Shown here: piece by piece, positions 8,549 to 17,641 of the stretch | Layout of the letters: the number at the start of each line of letters is the position of its first letter | Position numbering within the stretch: position 1 is the stretch's first letter | Assembly (NCBI RefSeq): GCF_002794255.1 | Contig: NZ_PGGW01000040.1 | Location: 62,001 to 126,000, forward strand | Reading direction: 5' to 3' | Length of the DNA: 64,000 nt | Origin: Streptomyces carminius | Lineage (GTDB): Bacteria > Actinomycetota > Actinomycetes > Streptomycetales > Streptomycetaceae | Position numbers and translations under genes: made by a program | The notes under the pieces: generated by a model | Seen by the model: only the letters and a program-made list of their open reading frames with translations | Databases searched by the model: none | What the model was told of the DNA's origin: nothing

Positions 8549-8962
8549 ATGACGATCGCGTACGAGTGGCGGGGCGAGATCGACAACGGCGCCCTCGACG
8601 CCCTGCACGCCGAGGGCTTCGGCCCCCGCCCCGCACAGACCGACTGGCGCACGCGGCTGCACCGGCACAGTCTGGGCTGGGTCTGCGCACGGGAGCCCGG
8701 GGAGGACGGGGAGGACGGCCGCCTCGCCGGTTTCGTCAACGTCGCCTGGGACGGCGGGGCGCACGCCTTCCTGGTGGACACCGTCGTGGCCCGGCGGCAC
8801 CGGGGGCGCGGGATCGGCGCCGCGCTCGTCGCGGTCGCGGAGGAGCGGGCCCGCGCCGCCGGGTGCGAGTGGCTGCACGTCGACTTCGAGGACGGCCTGG
8901 CCCCCTTCTACTTCGGCGCCTGCGGTTTCCGGCCGACGCGGGCGGGGCTGGTCGCGCTGTGA
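8549..8962 (+). CDS. GNAT-family N-acetyltransferase
   Basis: A 137-residue acetyltransferase. The acetyl-CoA-binding motif A is clear (VDTVVARRHRGRGIGAAL, with the R/Q-x-x-G-x-G/A pyrophosphate loop RHRGRGIG), followed by the helix VAVAEERARAAGCEWLHV and the terminal FYFGACGF strand typical of small GNATs. The acceptor cannot be told. ATG 8549 was chosen because it begins the conserved fold; the longer in-frame extension upstream is low-complexity. It stands alone between oppositely directed small genes and the PIG-L gene. Confidence 0.85.
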   Translation: MTIAYEWRGEIDNGALDALHAEGFGPRPAQTDWRTRLHRHSLGWVCAREPGEDGEDGRLAGFVNVAWDGGAHAFLVDTVVARRHRGRGIGAALVAVAEERARAAGCEWLHVDFEDGLAPFYFGACGFRPTRAGLVAL

Positions 8963-9095
8963 CGGGACCGGACCGGACCGGCCCCGGGCGGAGCCGACGT
9001 GGTGGCGTACGCCCGCCGGGCGCGGGTTCCGGTCCGGGCGCTGTGGCCGGAAGGAGCGTGCCGGGGCGGAGAGGCGTGGCCCAGGATGTGGGCCC

Positions 9096-9893
9096 ATGAC
9101 GACAATCCTGGCCTTTCACGCCCATCCCGACGACGAGGTGCTGCTGACCGGCGGCACCCTCGCCCGCGCCGCCGCCGAAGGACACCGGGTGGTGGTCGTG
9201 ACCGCCACCGACGGCCATGTGAGAGCGGTCCCCGCGGACCGTGAGGCCCCCCGATTAGCCGAGTTGCGGGCGAGCGCGGCCGTGCTCGGGGTGGCCCGCA
9301 CCGTCCACCTCGGCTACGCCGACAGCGGCCACGGCCCGGTGCTCCACCCCGACCCGCCCGGCCGTACCCGCTTCGTGCGGGCCGATGTCGAGGAGGCCGC
9401 CGGACGCCTGGCCGCCGTCCTCCGCGAGGAGGCCGCGGACGTCCTGCTGAGCTACGACGCCAACGGCGGCTACGGGCACCGCGACCACGTCCGGGTGCAC
9501 CGGATCGGCAGACGCGCCGCCGAACTCGCCGGTACCCCCCGCCTGCTGGAGGCCACCGTGCCGCGCGAGACCGTCGCCCGGCTGATGCGGCTCGCCCGGC
9601 TGGTCCGGCTGCCGCTCCGCTTCGACCCGGCGGCCCTGCACACCGTCTACAGCCCGCAGGCGGCCGTCACCCACACCGTCGACATACGGCGCTTCGCCAG
9701 GCACAAGCAGGCGGCACTCGCCGCCCACCGCTCCCAGCTCATGGGGCCCGGCCGGCTCTCTCCCCTCATGCGGGCGCTGGTCCGCCTCCCCGCGCCCCTG
9801 TTCGGGCTGCTGCTCGGCCGGGAGTGGTACACCGAGGTGTCGCCGGCGCCCGCGTCCCCGGCCGCCGACGGCGCTTTCCGGACAGCGCGGTAA
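9096..9893 (+). CDS. PIG-L/LmbE-family zinc N-deacetylase with a TTA codon
   Basis: A 265-residue protein with the hallmark AHPDDE motif (residues 9-14; His and Asp bind Zn, the second Asp is the base) and a later GYGHRDHVRVH motif that supplies the third zinc ligand. Relatives include MshB, Mca and LmbE, which deacetylate GlcNAc derivatives or open mycothiol S-conjugates. This one looks like a general PIG-L member, not MshB or Mca. Leu54 is encoded by TTA (9255-9257), predicting bldA dependence. It is followed by a convergent EamA gene. Confidence 0.88.
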   Translation: MTTILAFHAHPDDEVLLTGGTLARAAAEGHRVVVVTATDGHVRAVPADREAPRLAELRASAAVLGVARTVHLGYADSGHGPVLHPDPPGRTRFVRADVEEAAGRLAAVLREEAADVLLSYDANGGYGHRDHVRVHRIGRRAAELAGTPRLLEATVPRETVARLMRLARLVRLPLRFDPAALHTVYSPQAAVTHTVDIRRFARHKQAALAAHRSQLMGPGRLSPLMRALVRLPAPLFGLLLGREWYTEVSPAPASPAADGAFRTAR

Positions 9894-9977
9894 GCGCGGG
9901 GACATCCGGAATCCATCGGTGGTTCACCCGGGCACCCGCAGAGGAACGCCCGCCGACGGGCTGTCCGGCGTCAGCAG

Positions 9978-10835
9978 TCAGCCCAGCGTCAGCAGGAGGG
10001 TGGCGGCCGTAGCGCCCAGCAGGCCGGTGGCCTGCGCCCGGGTGAGCCGCTCGTGCAGCACCGCGAGCCCGAGGATCGTGGGGATCGCCGGATACAGCGA
10101 GGCCAGTACGACGGCGACGGCCAGCATCTGCTGGCGGGTCGCCCACAGGTAGAGGCTCAGCCCCAGCGCCGCGCCCGCCCCGATCAGCACCGCCTCGCCC
10201 AGCAGCCGGGGCTGCTGCCGGAACCGGGCGGCGTGCCGCCAGGTGCCCGGCAGCAGCACCAGTACGGCGGCCACCCGTCCGGCGAACACGGCCCACAGCC
10301 CGCTCGCCGGATCGGCCTGGGCCAGCCCGATGTACTGCACGGCCACGCCCGCACTGGCGATCAGGCCGTCCGTCGAGGCCCGGCCCGCTCCTCCCGCCGC
10401 GTTCCGCGCCGCCCCGGCGCGGCGGCCGGTGCCGCCGGAGACGAGCCACAGCGCGGGCACCGCGAGGACGATCCCCGACCAGGCCGGCACCGTGGGCCGG
10501 TCGCCCAGGAAGCACACCCCGCACAGCACGGACAGCGCCACCCCGGTGACGGCGCTCACCGGCACCACCACACTCATCGCGCCCCGGCTCAGCCCGCGGT
10601 TGAGGAAGTGCATCGCGCCACCGCTGCCGACCCCGGAGAGCGCTCCCCACAGCAGGTCCGCGGTACCGACCCGCTCGGCGGGGACCAGAAGGGCCAGGGG
10701 AAGGGCGAGGAACAGGCCGCCGACCTGCCCGAGGAAGGTGACGACGGCGAAGTGGATCCGGCGGGAGAGCAGTCCGCCGGCGAAGTCGACGACGCCGTAG
10801 CAGACCGCCGAGGCCAGTGCGAGAAGGGCACCCAT
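9978..10835 (-). CDS. EamA-family (drug/metabolite superfamily) transporter
   Basis: A 285-residue integral membrane protein with about ten hydrophobic helices in two EamA repeats, e.g. LLALASAVCYGVVDFAGGLL at the N-terminus and a final ATGLLGATAATLLLTLG helix. The conserved VVVPVSAVTGV and ASLYPAIPTILG segments are typical of DMT exporters. Start at ATG 10833-10835; an upstream extension to 10913 is Arg/Gly-rich and unlikely. The substrate is unknown. An mgtE remnant lies just beyond its 5' end. Confidence 0.85.
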   Translation of the reverse strand: MGALLALASAVCYGVVDFAGGLLSRRIHFAVVTFLGQVGGLFLALPLALLVPAERVGTADLLWGALSGVGSGGAMHFLNRGLSRGAMSVVVPVSAVTGVALSVLCGVCFLGDRPTVPAWSGIVLAVPALWLVSGGTGRRAGAARNAAGGAGRASTDGLIASAGVAVQYIGLAQADPASGLWAVFAGRVAAVLVLLPGTWRHAARFRQQPRLLGEAVLIGAGAALGLSLYLWATRQQMLAVAVVLASLYPAIPTILGLAVLHERLTRAQATGLLGATAATLLLTLG

Positions 10836-10918
10836 GTCCGTTCCAGGTGCCCGGCCGGGACCATCCGACGCGTGCCGGCCGGGTTCCCCCTCCCGCCGTG
10901 CCCCCTTCCTCACCCCTG

Positions 10919-11086
10919 GTGGTCATCCGCTCCTGGGCGGCCACCGCGGGGGCCGCCGTGCCGCCGCCCGCCAAGCGGCTGCGGACTGACCCGGCCGAGG
11001 TGTCCGCCCCCGTGGTCACCACCCTGGCCGACGCCTCCGGCCTGATCATCTGCTTCCTCACGGCCCGCGCCGTCCTGGGTGTGTGA
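10919..11086 (+). pseudogene. Remnant of a magnesium transporter MgtE C-terminus
   Basis: The plus-strand frame ending at TGA 11084-11086 reads as the last transmembrane helices of MgtE. It has a P-x-x-KRLRTDPAEVSAP segment, then VVTTLADASGLIICFLTARA, matching the family pattern DPAxVSAPxxTTLxDxxGLxxYFxxA. The N-terminal domain, CBS domains and earlier helices are absent, and the frame upstream runs into unrelated sequence at the start of the EamA gene. I read it as a 3' fragment left by deletion. No start codon or RBS fits a functional protein. Confidence 0.7.
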
Positions 11087-11293
11087 GCCGCGCCCGCGGG
11101 CCCGCCCGCGTACGCGGCCGCATGCGCCCCGCACCCGTCACGCCGTTCCCGGAAATCCCTTTTCCCTCCCTGGAGCCCTCCGCCTACTCTCCCGGTGAGG
11201 AACACAGCCCGGAGCGGGTCGCTCCTGAGGTCGTCCTGCCGACCGGGACGGGCCGCGGACCCGGTCTCCGAGCCTGGTCGCGGAGGAGAAGTC

Positions 11294-11719
11294 ATGACCG
11301 ACGGCACGGACACCACCGGCGGCACCGCCGGAACCGACAGGGCCGAGCACATCGGTGGCACGACCGTCCTGTTCTGCGCGGCCGAGGGGCCCCTGATACG
11401 CGGCACCCAGGACGCCCTCGACGTCATCGGCGCGGCGTCGGGCGCCGGAGCCGCCTGGGCGGCCGTCCCGGCCGGCCGGCTGCACGAGGACTTCTTCCGG
11501 CTGCGGACCGGGGTGGCGGGCGAGGTGACGCAGAAGTTCGCGCAGTACGGCGTCGGCCTGGCCGTCGTCGGCGACATCGGCGCGCACACGGCCACCGGCA
11601 CCGCCCTGCGCGACCTGGTCCGGGAGGGCAACCGGGGCAGCGCGCTGTGGTTCGTGGCCGATCCGGACGAGCTGCGCGCCCGCCTGTCCCCCGCGACCGG
11701 CGACCGGGCCCGACCCTGA
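11294..11719 (+). CDS. DUF4180 domain protein
   Basis: A 141-residue protein. The segment FFRLRTGVAGEVTQKFAQYG, then LAVVGDI, ALRDLVREGNRG and LWFVAD match the DUF4180 family pattern throughout. The family is short, soluble and of unknown function. GGAGGA at 11282-11287 sits well upstream of ATG 11294. It appears monocistronic. The first twenty residues are Thr/Gly-rich and probably disordered. Confidence 0.85.
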   Translation: MTDGTDTTGGTAGTDRAEHIGGTTVLFCAAEGPLIRGTQDALDVIGAASGAGAAWAAVPAGRLHEDFFRLRTGVAGEVTQKFAQYGVGLAVVGDIGAHTATGTALRDLVREGNRGSALWFVADPDELRARLSPATGDRARP

Positions 11720-11804
11720 CCCCGCCGCCCCGCGGCCGGACGTCCCCGGGGGGTGAGGGCCGGCGAGGACGGGACGGGGCGGGCCGCCGGGCCGTCCGCG
11801 GGGC

Positions 11805-12302
11805 TCAGGCCGGCGGCCTCCGCCTCACCAGCTCACGGACAGCGGTGCGGGCGTCCTCCTTGAGACTCTCCAGCGGGATGCCCCAGTTCTCGTCCCAGTC
11901 CGCAAGCTGAATGGCGGCCTGGACGACCGGCTGCAGTTCGTCGGGGTAACCGAGGTCCATCGCCACCTCGGCCCAGATCAGATCAGCGCCCCTGGCCGGG
12001 TCCAGGGAACCCTCCACGACCTGATCGGCCAGCCAGTAGGCCAGCGCCCACTTGGCGACGGTCGGGTCCTCAGGCGCTTCGAAGCCGATACCCAGCTCAT
12101 CCGCCACCCGGTCGAACAGCTCCCGGGCCTCGTGCTCCTCCCGGCGTCCGAGGCCGGCCAGGAGAGGAATCGAAGGCGAGTCGACGTCGGCCAGGAGCGC
12201 GTCCAGGGCCGCTTGGATGAGACGGTCGGAGCCGACGTGCCGACCGAGCGCATGCGCCTGCGCGAGCGTCCTCAACTGTTTGAGCGCCTCGTCCCTGGTC
12301 AC
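11805..12302 (-). CDS. Hypothetical soluble protein
   Basis: A 165-residue acidic, mostly helical protein from GTG 12300-12302. Distinct Trp/Glu-rich patches occur (IWAEVAMDLGYPDELQ and LADWDENWGIPLESL). No catalytic motif, signal peptide or membrane segment is seen. I do not recognise the family; small acidic helical proteins of this kind are sometimes immunity or adaptor proteins, but there is no toxin next to it. It lies downstream of tRNA-Thr, separated by a strong terminator. Confidence 0.65.
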   Translation of the reverse strand: MTRDEALKQLRTLAQAHALGRHVGSDRLIQAALDALLADVDSPSIPLLAGLGRREEHEARELFDRVADELGIGFEAPEDPTVAKWALAYWLADQVVEGSLDPARGADLIWAEVAMDLGYPDELQPVVQAAIQLADWDENWGIPLESLKEDARTAVRELVRRRPPA

Positions 12303-12344
12303 CCTGACGCTTCCCGTCCCCTGCTGATGTCACTTGTGGATGTC

Positions 12345-12378
12345 AGAAGCCCCGGACCGATCATGGTCCGGGGCTTCT
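12345..12378 (-). terminator. Terminator of tRNA-Thr
   Basis: A perfect 14-bp inverted repeat (12345-12358 and 12365-12378, arm AGAAGCCCCGGACC) with a 6-base loop, starting 18 bases past the 3' end of the tRNA on its strand. Confidence 0.85.
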
Positions 12379-12395
12379 CCCCTGCTGGGGCTGTG

Positions 12396-12468
12396 AGCCG
12401 CCTGTCGGGTTCGAACCGACGACCTTCGCTTTACAAGAGCGGCGCTCTACCAGCTGAGCTAAGGCGGC
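12396..12468 (-). tRNA. tRNA-Thr (anticodon UGU)
   Basis: On the minus strand the cloverleaf is complete. The acceptor arm is GCCGCCT/AGGCGGC with discriminator U, the D arm GCTC/GAGC, the anticodon loop CTTGTAA with anticodon TGT, and the T arm GTCGG-TTCGAAC-CCGAC. CCA is not encoded. UGU reads ACA threonine codons, rare in this GC-rich genome. The anticodon stem has one C-A mismatch at its base. A strong hairpin terminator follows. Confidence 0.93.
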
Positions 12469-12612
12469 GTGCGCTGTCGCGCACAGGCAGTCTACCCGCA
12501 TCCCGGCGCCGGTCCGCGGGGGTTTCCGGGACGGTCTCGGGGGCGGGCGGGGTGCGGGAAAAGTGACGGGGATGTGTCCTGGAGATGCTGACAACGGGCC
12601 TCCCGGCGGGTT

Positions 12613-12647
12613 AACGTCAGCGCACGTTCGAACAGGTTCACACCTGT
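12613..12647 (+). promoter_or_regulatory. Two inverted repeats upstream of msiK
   Basis: AACGT-N6-ACGTT (12613-12628) is followed by ACAGGT-TCAC-ACCTGT (12632-12647), 63 bases before the msiK start. Either could be a regulator site. msiK expression is known to respond to sugar supply in Streptomyces, but I cannot match these repeats to a named regulator. Confidence 0.4.
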
Positions 12648-12709
12648 GGAACACGACCTTTACTCGGATCGTCCGGCACGTTCCTGCCGGTGAGGGAGAC
12701 ACCAGACAC

Positions 12710-13804
<1,095 letters not shown>

Positions 13805-13809
13805 GCCCG

Positions 13810-13888
13810 GTGCCCGCCCCGGCGGGCACGGCACAGCGGCATCCGGCAGGGGCCCGTACATCCGCATCGCGCGGGGGTACGGGCCCCT
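13810..13888 (+). terminator. Tandem terminator hairpins after msiK
   Basis: First hairpin: GTGCCCGC-CCCG-GCGGGCAC (13810-13829). Second: 11-bp arms AGGGGCCCGTA/TACGGGCCCCT (13848-13858 and 13878-13888), extended outward by ACAGCGG/CCGCTGT after a bulge. Confidence 0.8.
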
Positions 13889-14060
13889 CCGCTGTCCGCG
13901 CCACCCCCGGCACAGGTGTTCCATCACTCGGCGGGGTGACGAAATGTCGCCGGATCGCCACTCCTCGCTACCATCGCAACGGCCCCGGAATCGGGCGCTC
14001 CGCCAGCCGGGCTCCCCGGGCGGGGGTCCGTGTCCGTCCTTCGCGAGGAAGACTCCAGCA

Positions 14061-14474
14061 GTGAATCAGGTAGCGCGCCGTATCGGCAGAACTCTCGCCC
14101 TCGTCCTCCCGGTCGTCCTGGTCCTGTCCGGGACGCTCGCCGTCACCGCCGTCCCCTGGGCGTCCTCCGCCGGGACCGGGGTGCTCACCGCCTCCGCCGA
14201 GCGTGCCGCGCCCGGCGGGCCGCCCAGGGCCCGGCACGAGGTGCTCCGGGAGAGGCTCGTCGAGGAGCTCCGGCGCGAGGACCCGGGCGCCGCGCTGACC
14301 AGCCTCCAGGCGGAGGTGGACCGGGACCCGTCGCTGGCGGGGCACTGCGCCTCCCTCGCCCGGGCCCTGGGCCGGGCCGCGGTGGAGAAGTACGGCTCCG
14401 CGCGGCGCGCCCACGAGTTCTCCCGGCCGGTGTGCGACACCTCCTTCGCCGCGGGCATCGCCGTGAGCCGCTGA
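14061..14474 (+). CDS. Small secreted protein
   Basis: A 137-residue protein from GTG 14061. The N-terminus is a signal peptide or anchor: basic ARRIGR, a hydrophobic core (TLALVLPVVLVLSGTLAVTA), then an Ala-rich cleavage region. The mature part is helical and carries one Cys in GHCASLARALGRAAVEKYG and another in RPVCDTSF. This pattern recalls exported actinomycete proteins with a Cys-x-x-x-His/Ala...LGRAA core, but I do not know their function. It lies between msiK and a palindromic terminator. Confidence 0.65.
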   Translation: MNQVARRIGRTLALVLPVVLVLSGTLAVTAVPWASSAGTGVLTASAERAAPGGPPRARHEVLRERLVEELRREDPGAALTSLQAEVDRDPSLAGHCASLARALGRAAVEKYGSARRAHEFSRPVCDTSFAAGIAVSR

Positions 14475-14550
14475 CCGGCGGCACCGCCGGTTCCCGGCGT
14501 CCTCCCTCTCGTCGTTCCTCCCGTCGTTCCTCCCGTTCTTCTCTTCGTTC

Positions 14551-14602
14551 CCCGTCACTTGTGCGGGGGTGCCCGGCCGGGCACCCCCGCACAAGTGACG
14601 GG
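14551..14602. terminator. Perfect 52-nt palindrome
   Basis: Positions 14551-14576 and 14577-14602 are exact reverse complements with no spacer (arm begins CCCGTCACTTGTG). A pyrimidine-rich tract with repeated CGTTCCTCC precedes it. It sits between co-directional genes, so it most likely ends the upstream transcript. Confidence 0.8.
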
Positions 14603-14643
14603 TACCGGACGGGTGCGGGAGCGGCTGCGCATATCGTCACGGC

Positions 14644-15399
14644 ATGACTCTCGACGCCCAGCTCGCTCACATCCACCCGACCCAGGCCGTGGTCCTGGCC
14701 GGCGGCCAGGGATCACGGCTGCGCCCGTACACCGACGACCGTCCCAAGCCGATGGTCGAGATCCCGGGTACGGGGACGCCGATCATCGGCCACCAGCTCG
14801 CCTGGCTGGCCGCCGAGGGCGTCACCGACGCGGTGGTCTCCTGCGGGCATCTCGCCGAGGTGCTCGAGGAGTGGCTGGCGGAGGCCGAACTGCCGCTGCG
14901 GGTGCGGACCGTCGTGGAGGCCGAGCCGCTGGGCCGCGGCGGCGGGCTGAAGTACGCCGCCGCCTCGCTCCCCCGCCCCGACGAGCCGTGGTACGCCACC
15001 AACGGCGACATCTGGACGCGTTTCTCGCTGCGCGAGATGGCCGAGTTCCACGCCGAGCGCGACGCCACCGCCACCCTCGCGCTGGCCCGGCCGCGCATTC
15101 CCTGGGGGGCCGTGGAGACCGACGAGTTCGGGCACGTCCTGGACTTCATCGAGGCGCCGCCCTCGCCCTACCTGATCAACGCGGGCGTCTACGTCTTCTC
15201 CGCGGCCTTCACCGCGCTGCTGCCGGACCGCGGCGACCACGAGCGGACCACCTTCCCCCGGCTGGCGCGCGAACGCGCGCTGGCGGGCTTCCAGATTCCG
15301 CACGGCGCGTACTGGCGGGCCATCGACACCGCCAAGGACCTCAGCGAGGCGGCCCGGGAGCTCGCGGACCGGGACCGCGCCCAGGCGGCGCGGCGGTAG
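14644..15399 (+). CDS. Sugar-phosphate nucleotidyltransferase family protein
   Basis: A 251-residue protein. The N-terminal nucleotide-binding motif [20 protein letters not shown] and the following KPMVEI are diagnostic of NTP_transferase enzymes (glucose-1-P or mannose-1-P nucleotidyltransferases). YATNGDIW supplies the metal-binding Asp, and INAGVYVF is the conserved central strand. There is no left-handed beta-helix domain, so it is a minimal form. The sugar cannot be told. A TATCGT -10-like box (14632-14637) six bases before the ATG suggests a leaderless mRNA. Confidence 0.88.
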   Translation: MTLDAQLAHIHPTQAVVLAGGQGSRLRPYTDDRPKPMVEIPGTGTPIIGHQLAWLAAEGVTDAVVSCGHLAEVLEEWLAEAELPLRVRTVVEAEPLGRGGGLKYAAASLPRPDEPWYATNGDIWTRFSLREMAEFHAERDATATLALARPRIPWGAVETDEFGHVLDFIEAPPSPYLINAGVYVFSAAFTALLPDRGDHERTTFPRLARERALAGFQIPHGAYWRAIDTAKDLSEAARELADRDRAQAARR

Positions 15400-15400
15400 G

Positions 15401-15472
15401 GGTCCGCAGGGTCCGCAGGGTCCGCAGGGTCCGCAGGGTCCGCAGGGTCCGCAGGGTCCGCAGGGTCCGCAG
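15401..15472. repeat. Eight perfect tandem copies of a 9-bp repeat
   Basis: GGTCCGCAG is repeated eight times without a mismatch (72 bp), two bases after the stop of the nucleotidyltransferase gene, in the gap before the convergent DoxX gene. A short VNTR likely to vary in copy number between strains. Confidence 0.97.
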
Positions 15473-15488
15473 AGGGGCGGCCGCCCGG

Positions 15489-15524
15489 CGGTGGCCCCGG
15501 CGCCTGTCCTCGCCGGGGCCACCG
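15489..15524. terminator. Bidirectional terminator hairpin
   Basis: Perfect 14-bp arms (15489-15502 and 15511-15524, CGGTGGCCCCGGCG and its complement) with an 8-base loop, between two convergent genes. Confidence 0.8.
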
Positions 15525-15600
15525 GAAGCCCCCGGGGACTCCTGGGCCGCCGGGGGCGTACGGGTCGTGCCGCGGTGCCGCCGGGCCGCCGCCACGGACG

Positions 15601-17499
15601 TCAGCCCAGCAGGCCGCCCAGCGCGCCCGGTTCGGCCTCCGGTTCGGGGCCGTCGTCCTGCTGCTGCTCCCCGCCTCCGCCGCCCCCGGTGCCGCCGCCC
15701 GTGACGGCCTCGGCGCTGCCGCCCGTGGCGCCCCCGTCCATCCGGGGCTGCGGTTCGGACACGGCCGGCGGCGGCTCGGGCCACTGCCGTGACGCCTCCC
15801 CGGACTGCTCCCGGCCGGGTGTACCGGTCCGCCGCCCGGCGTCCCCGGCGCCGGTGCCGGCGTCCTCCGTACGGCCCGGCTCCGCGCTCCTCGACTCCGG
15901 GCCGGACGGGCTCGGCGGCGCCGACCCCGCCGGGCCGCCGCCCGGCAGCCGGGACTCCCGCCCCGGGCCGGACGGGCCCGGGTACTCGCCGGAGTCCCGG
16001 GGCAGCGGCGAGCCCGGCTGGTTGTTGGTCAGCGGGCCGCCGGGCTCGGGCACGGTGACGACCCGCGCGGAGCGCACCGCGCTGCCCAGCACCGAGCCGA
16101 CCAGCAGCGTCAGGCCGAGCACGACCGTCGCGACGGCCGCGCCGCGGCGCAGCACGCGCCGCCGCATTTCCCCCGGCTCCACCCGCGGGCCGAGCTTCCG
16201 CCAGGCCTCGCCCGCCAGCCGCGAGTCCAGCGAGTAGTACGGCGCACCCACGATGACCAGCGGACTCCAGGCGGCGAGCCGGAGGATGTCGGCGGCCTCG
16301 TACACCGGGGTCGCGCGCCAGCCCGCCACCGCGATCGCGGCGACCGACAGCAGCACCCCGAGGCCGGCCGCCACCCGCTGCCACAGGCCCATGAGGGTCA
16401 GTACGCCGACGATGATCTGGAGGAAGGCGGCGACCAGCCCGGCGCCGACGGGGTGGGCGAGCACCAGCCCGTGCAGCGGCTCGGCCACCGCCCACGGCCG
16501 CATGGCGCGCAGCCAGTCGGCCAGCGAGCCGGGTCCGCCGGCGGCGAGGTGGCGGGGGTCGCACAGCCTGCCGACGCCGTCCTGGACGCAGACCAGGCCG
16601 AGGAGGATCCGCAGCGGCAGCAGGACGGCGCCGAGGTTCGTACGGCGGCCGGGCTGGTAGCCGTGCCGGGCGGCGCCGCGGCGGTGCGCGTCCGCGCCGT
16701 CCTCCGGTTCCGTGCCGTCCGCGCCGTTCCCCTGTTCCGTGCCGTCCCCGGCGGCCGGATGGTCCGGGCCGTGCAGGCCGTGCGTCTCGTACGGGTCGTC
16801 CCGGTAGAGGCGGTAGGGCGGCTCGTCCTCCGGGACGTCGTACGCGCCCTCGGCCGGCCGCAGACCGTCGAGCAGCGGGCGCCCGGGCGGCCGGGGCCGG
16901 GCCCCTTGGGGCGGCACGACGGCGGGAGCGGCGGGGACCACGGGAAGAGCCTGGGTGACGTCGGCGGCGGCGGACGGCCCGTCCTGCGCGGCGGGGCCCG
17001 GCTGCGCCGGCACCCGCGGCAGCGTCCGGGTGGCGGCGGGGCCCGGCCCCCGCCCGCCGTCGGCCCTGCCGCCGGCCCTGCCGCCGGTCCCGCCGTCCGC
17101 GCGGCGGAGCGCCTGGAGGAGCCGGGCGGTCCGTACGTCGCCGGGCTCGGTCCGGCCGCTCCACACCACGGGGGCGCGCCGCCGGGCCGGACGTCCGGCC
17201 GCCGCACGCCTGACCCGGGTGGCGCCACGCACCCCGGCCAGTCCGGTCAGCTCACCGGCGCCGGTCGTCACCAGCCGGCCGTACGGCGGCGGCGAGGCGA
17301 ACTCCACCCGGAAACTGGCGTGGTTGACGGTGACCTGGGCGGGGTCGCTCGGCACCCTGACCATGGTCAGCACCGGCTCGTCCTCGACGAAACCGCGCTG
17401 CTTCCCTCCGGGGGCCCGCCCGGGAGGCTTCCCGGGCGCCCTCTTGGAGGAGCTGCCCGAGGGACCCGGTTCGCGGTGTGTTCTGGTGTCCACGCTCAT
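15601..17499 (-). CDS. DoxX-family membrane protein with long disordered flanks
   Basis: A 632-residue protein. Residues about 1-285 are low-complexity Pro/Gly/Arg/Asp-rich. Residues about 288-430 form the DoxX-like bundle of four helices (LGAVLLPLRILLGLVCVQDG, then LVAAFLQIIVGVLTLMGLWQ, LSVAAIAVAGW). One more helix (VATVVLGLTLLVGSVLGSAV) precedes a Pro/Ser/Gly-rich tail with a run of Gly and Gln. DoxX proteins are linked to thiol/redox stress at the membrane, but many are uncharacterised. The start ATG is 17497-17499. A terminator separates it from rlmB upstream. Confidence 0.85.
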   Translation of the reverse strand: MSVDTRTHREPGPSGSSSKRAPGKPPGRAPGGKQRGFVEDEPVLTMVRVPSDPAQVTVNHASFRVEFASPPPYGRLVTTGAGELTGLAGVRGATRVRRAAAGRPARRRAPVVWSGRTEPGDVRTARLLQALRRADGGTGGRAGGRADGGRGPGPAATRTLPRVPAQPGPAAQDGPSAAADVTQALPVVPAAPAVVPPQGARPRPPGRPLLDGLRPAEGAYDVPEDEPPYRLYRDDPYETHGLHGPDHPAAGDGTEQGNGADGTEPEDGADAHRRGAARHGYQPGRRTNLGAVLLPLRILLGLVCVQDGVGRLCDPRHLAAGGPGSLADWLRAMRPWAVAEPLHGLVLAHPVGAGLVAAFLQIIVGVLTLMGLWQRVAAGLGVLLSVAAIAVAGWRATPVYEAADILRLAAWSPLVIVGAPYYSLDSRLAGEAWRKLGPRVEPGEMRRRVLRRGAAVATVVLGLTLLVGSVLGSAVRSARVVTVPEPGGPLTNNQPGSPLPRDSGEYPGPSGPGRESRLPGGGPAGSAPPSPSGPESRSAEPGRTEDAGTGAGDAGRRTGTPGREQSGEASRQWPEPPPAVSEPQPRMDGGATGGSAEAVTGGGTGGGGGGEQQQDDGPEPEAEPGALGGLLG

Positions 17500-17566
17500 C
17501 TAACCGAGTGACGCGCGCGGAGGACACTGCCTCGGCGGCCCCGATCTGTCGGGGGCCAGTCAAGGC

Positions 17567-17603
17567 CGGTGCGGCGCCCGGGCACTCACCGGGCGCCGCA
17601 CCG
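17567..17603 (-). terminator. Terminator after rlmB
   Basis: Perfect 15-bp arms (17567-17581 and 17589-17603, core GGTGCGGCGCCCGG) with a 7-base loop, downstream of the rlmB stop on the minus strand. Confidence 0.8.
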
Positions 17604-17641
17604 TACTGCGCGCCGAACTGCGAGCCGGGCCGCGCGCCGGT

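Noticed and set aside
15401..15472. CRISPR array
   Set aside because: The repeats are 9 bp and contiguous with no spacers. It is a tandem repeat.
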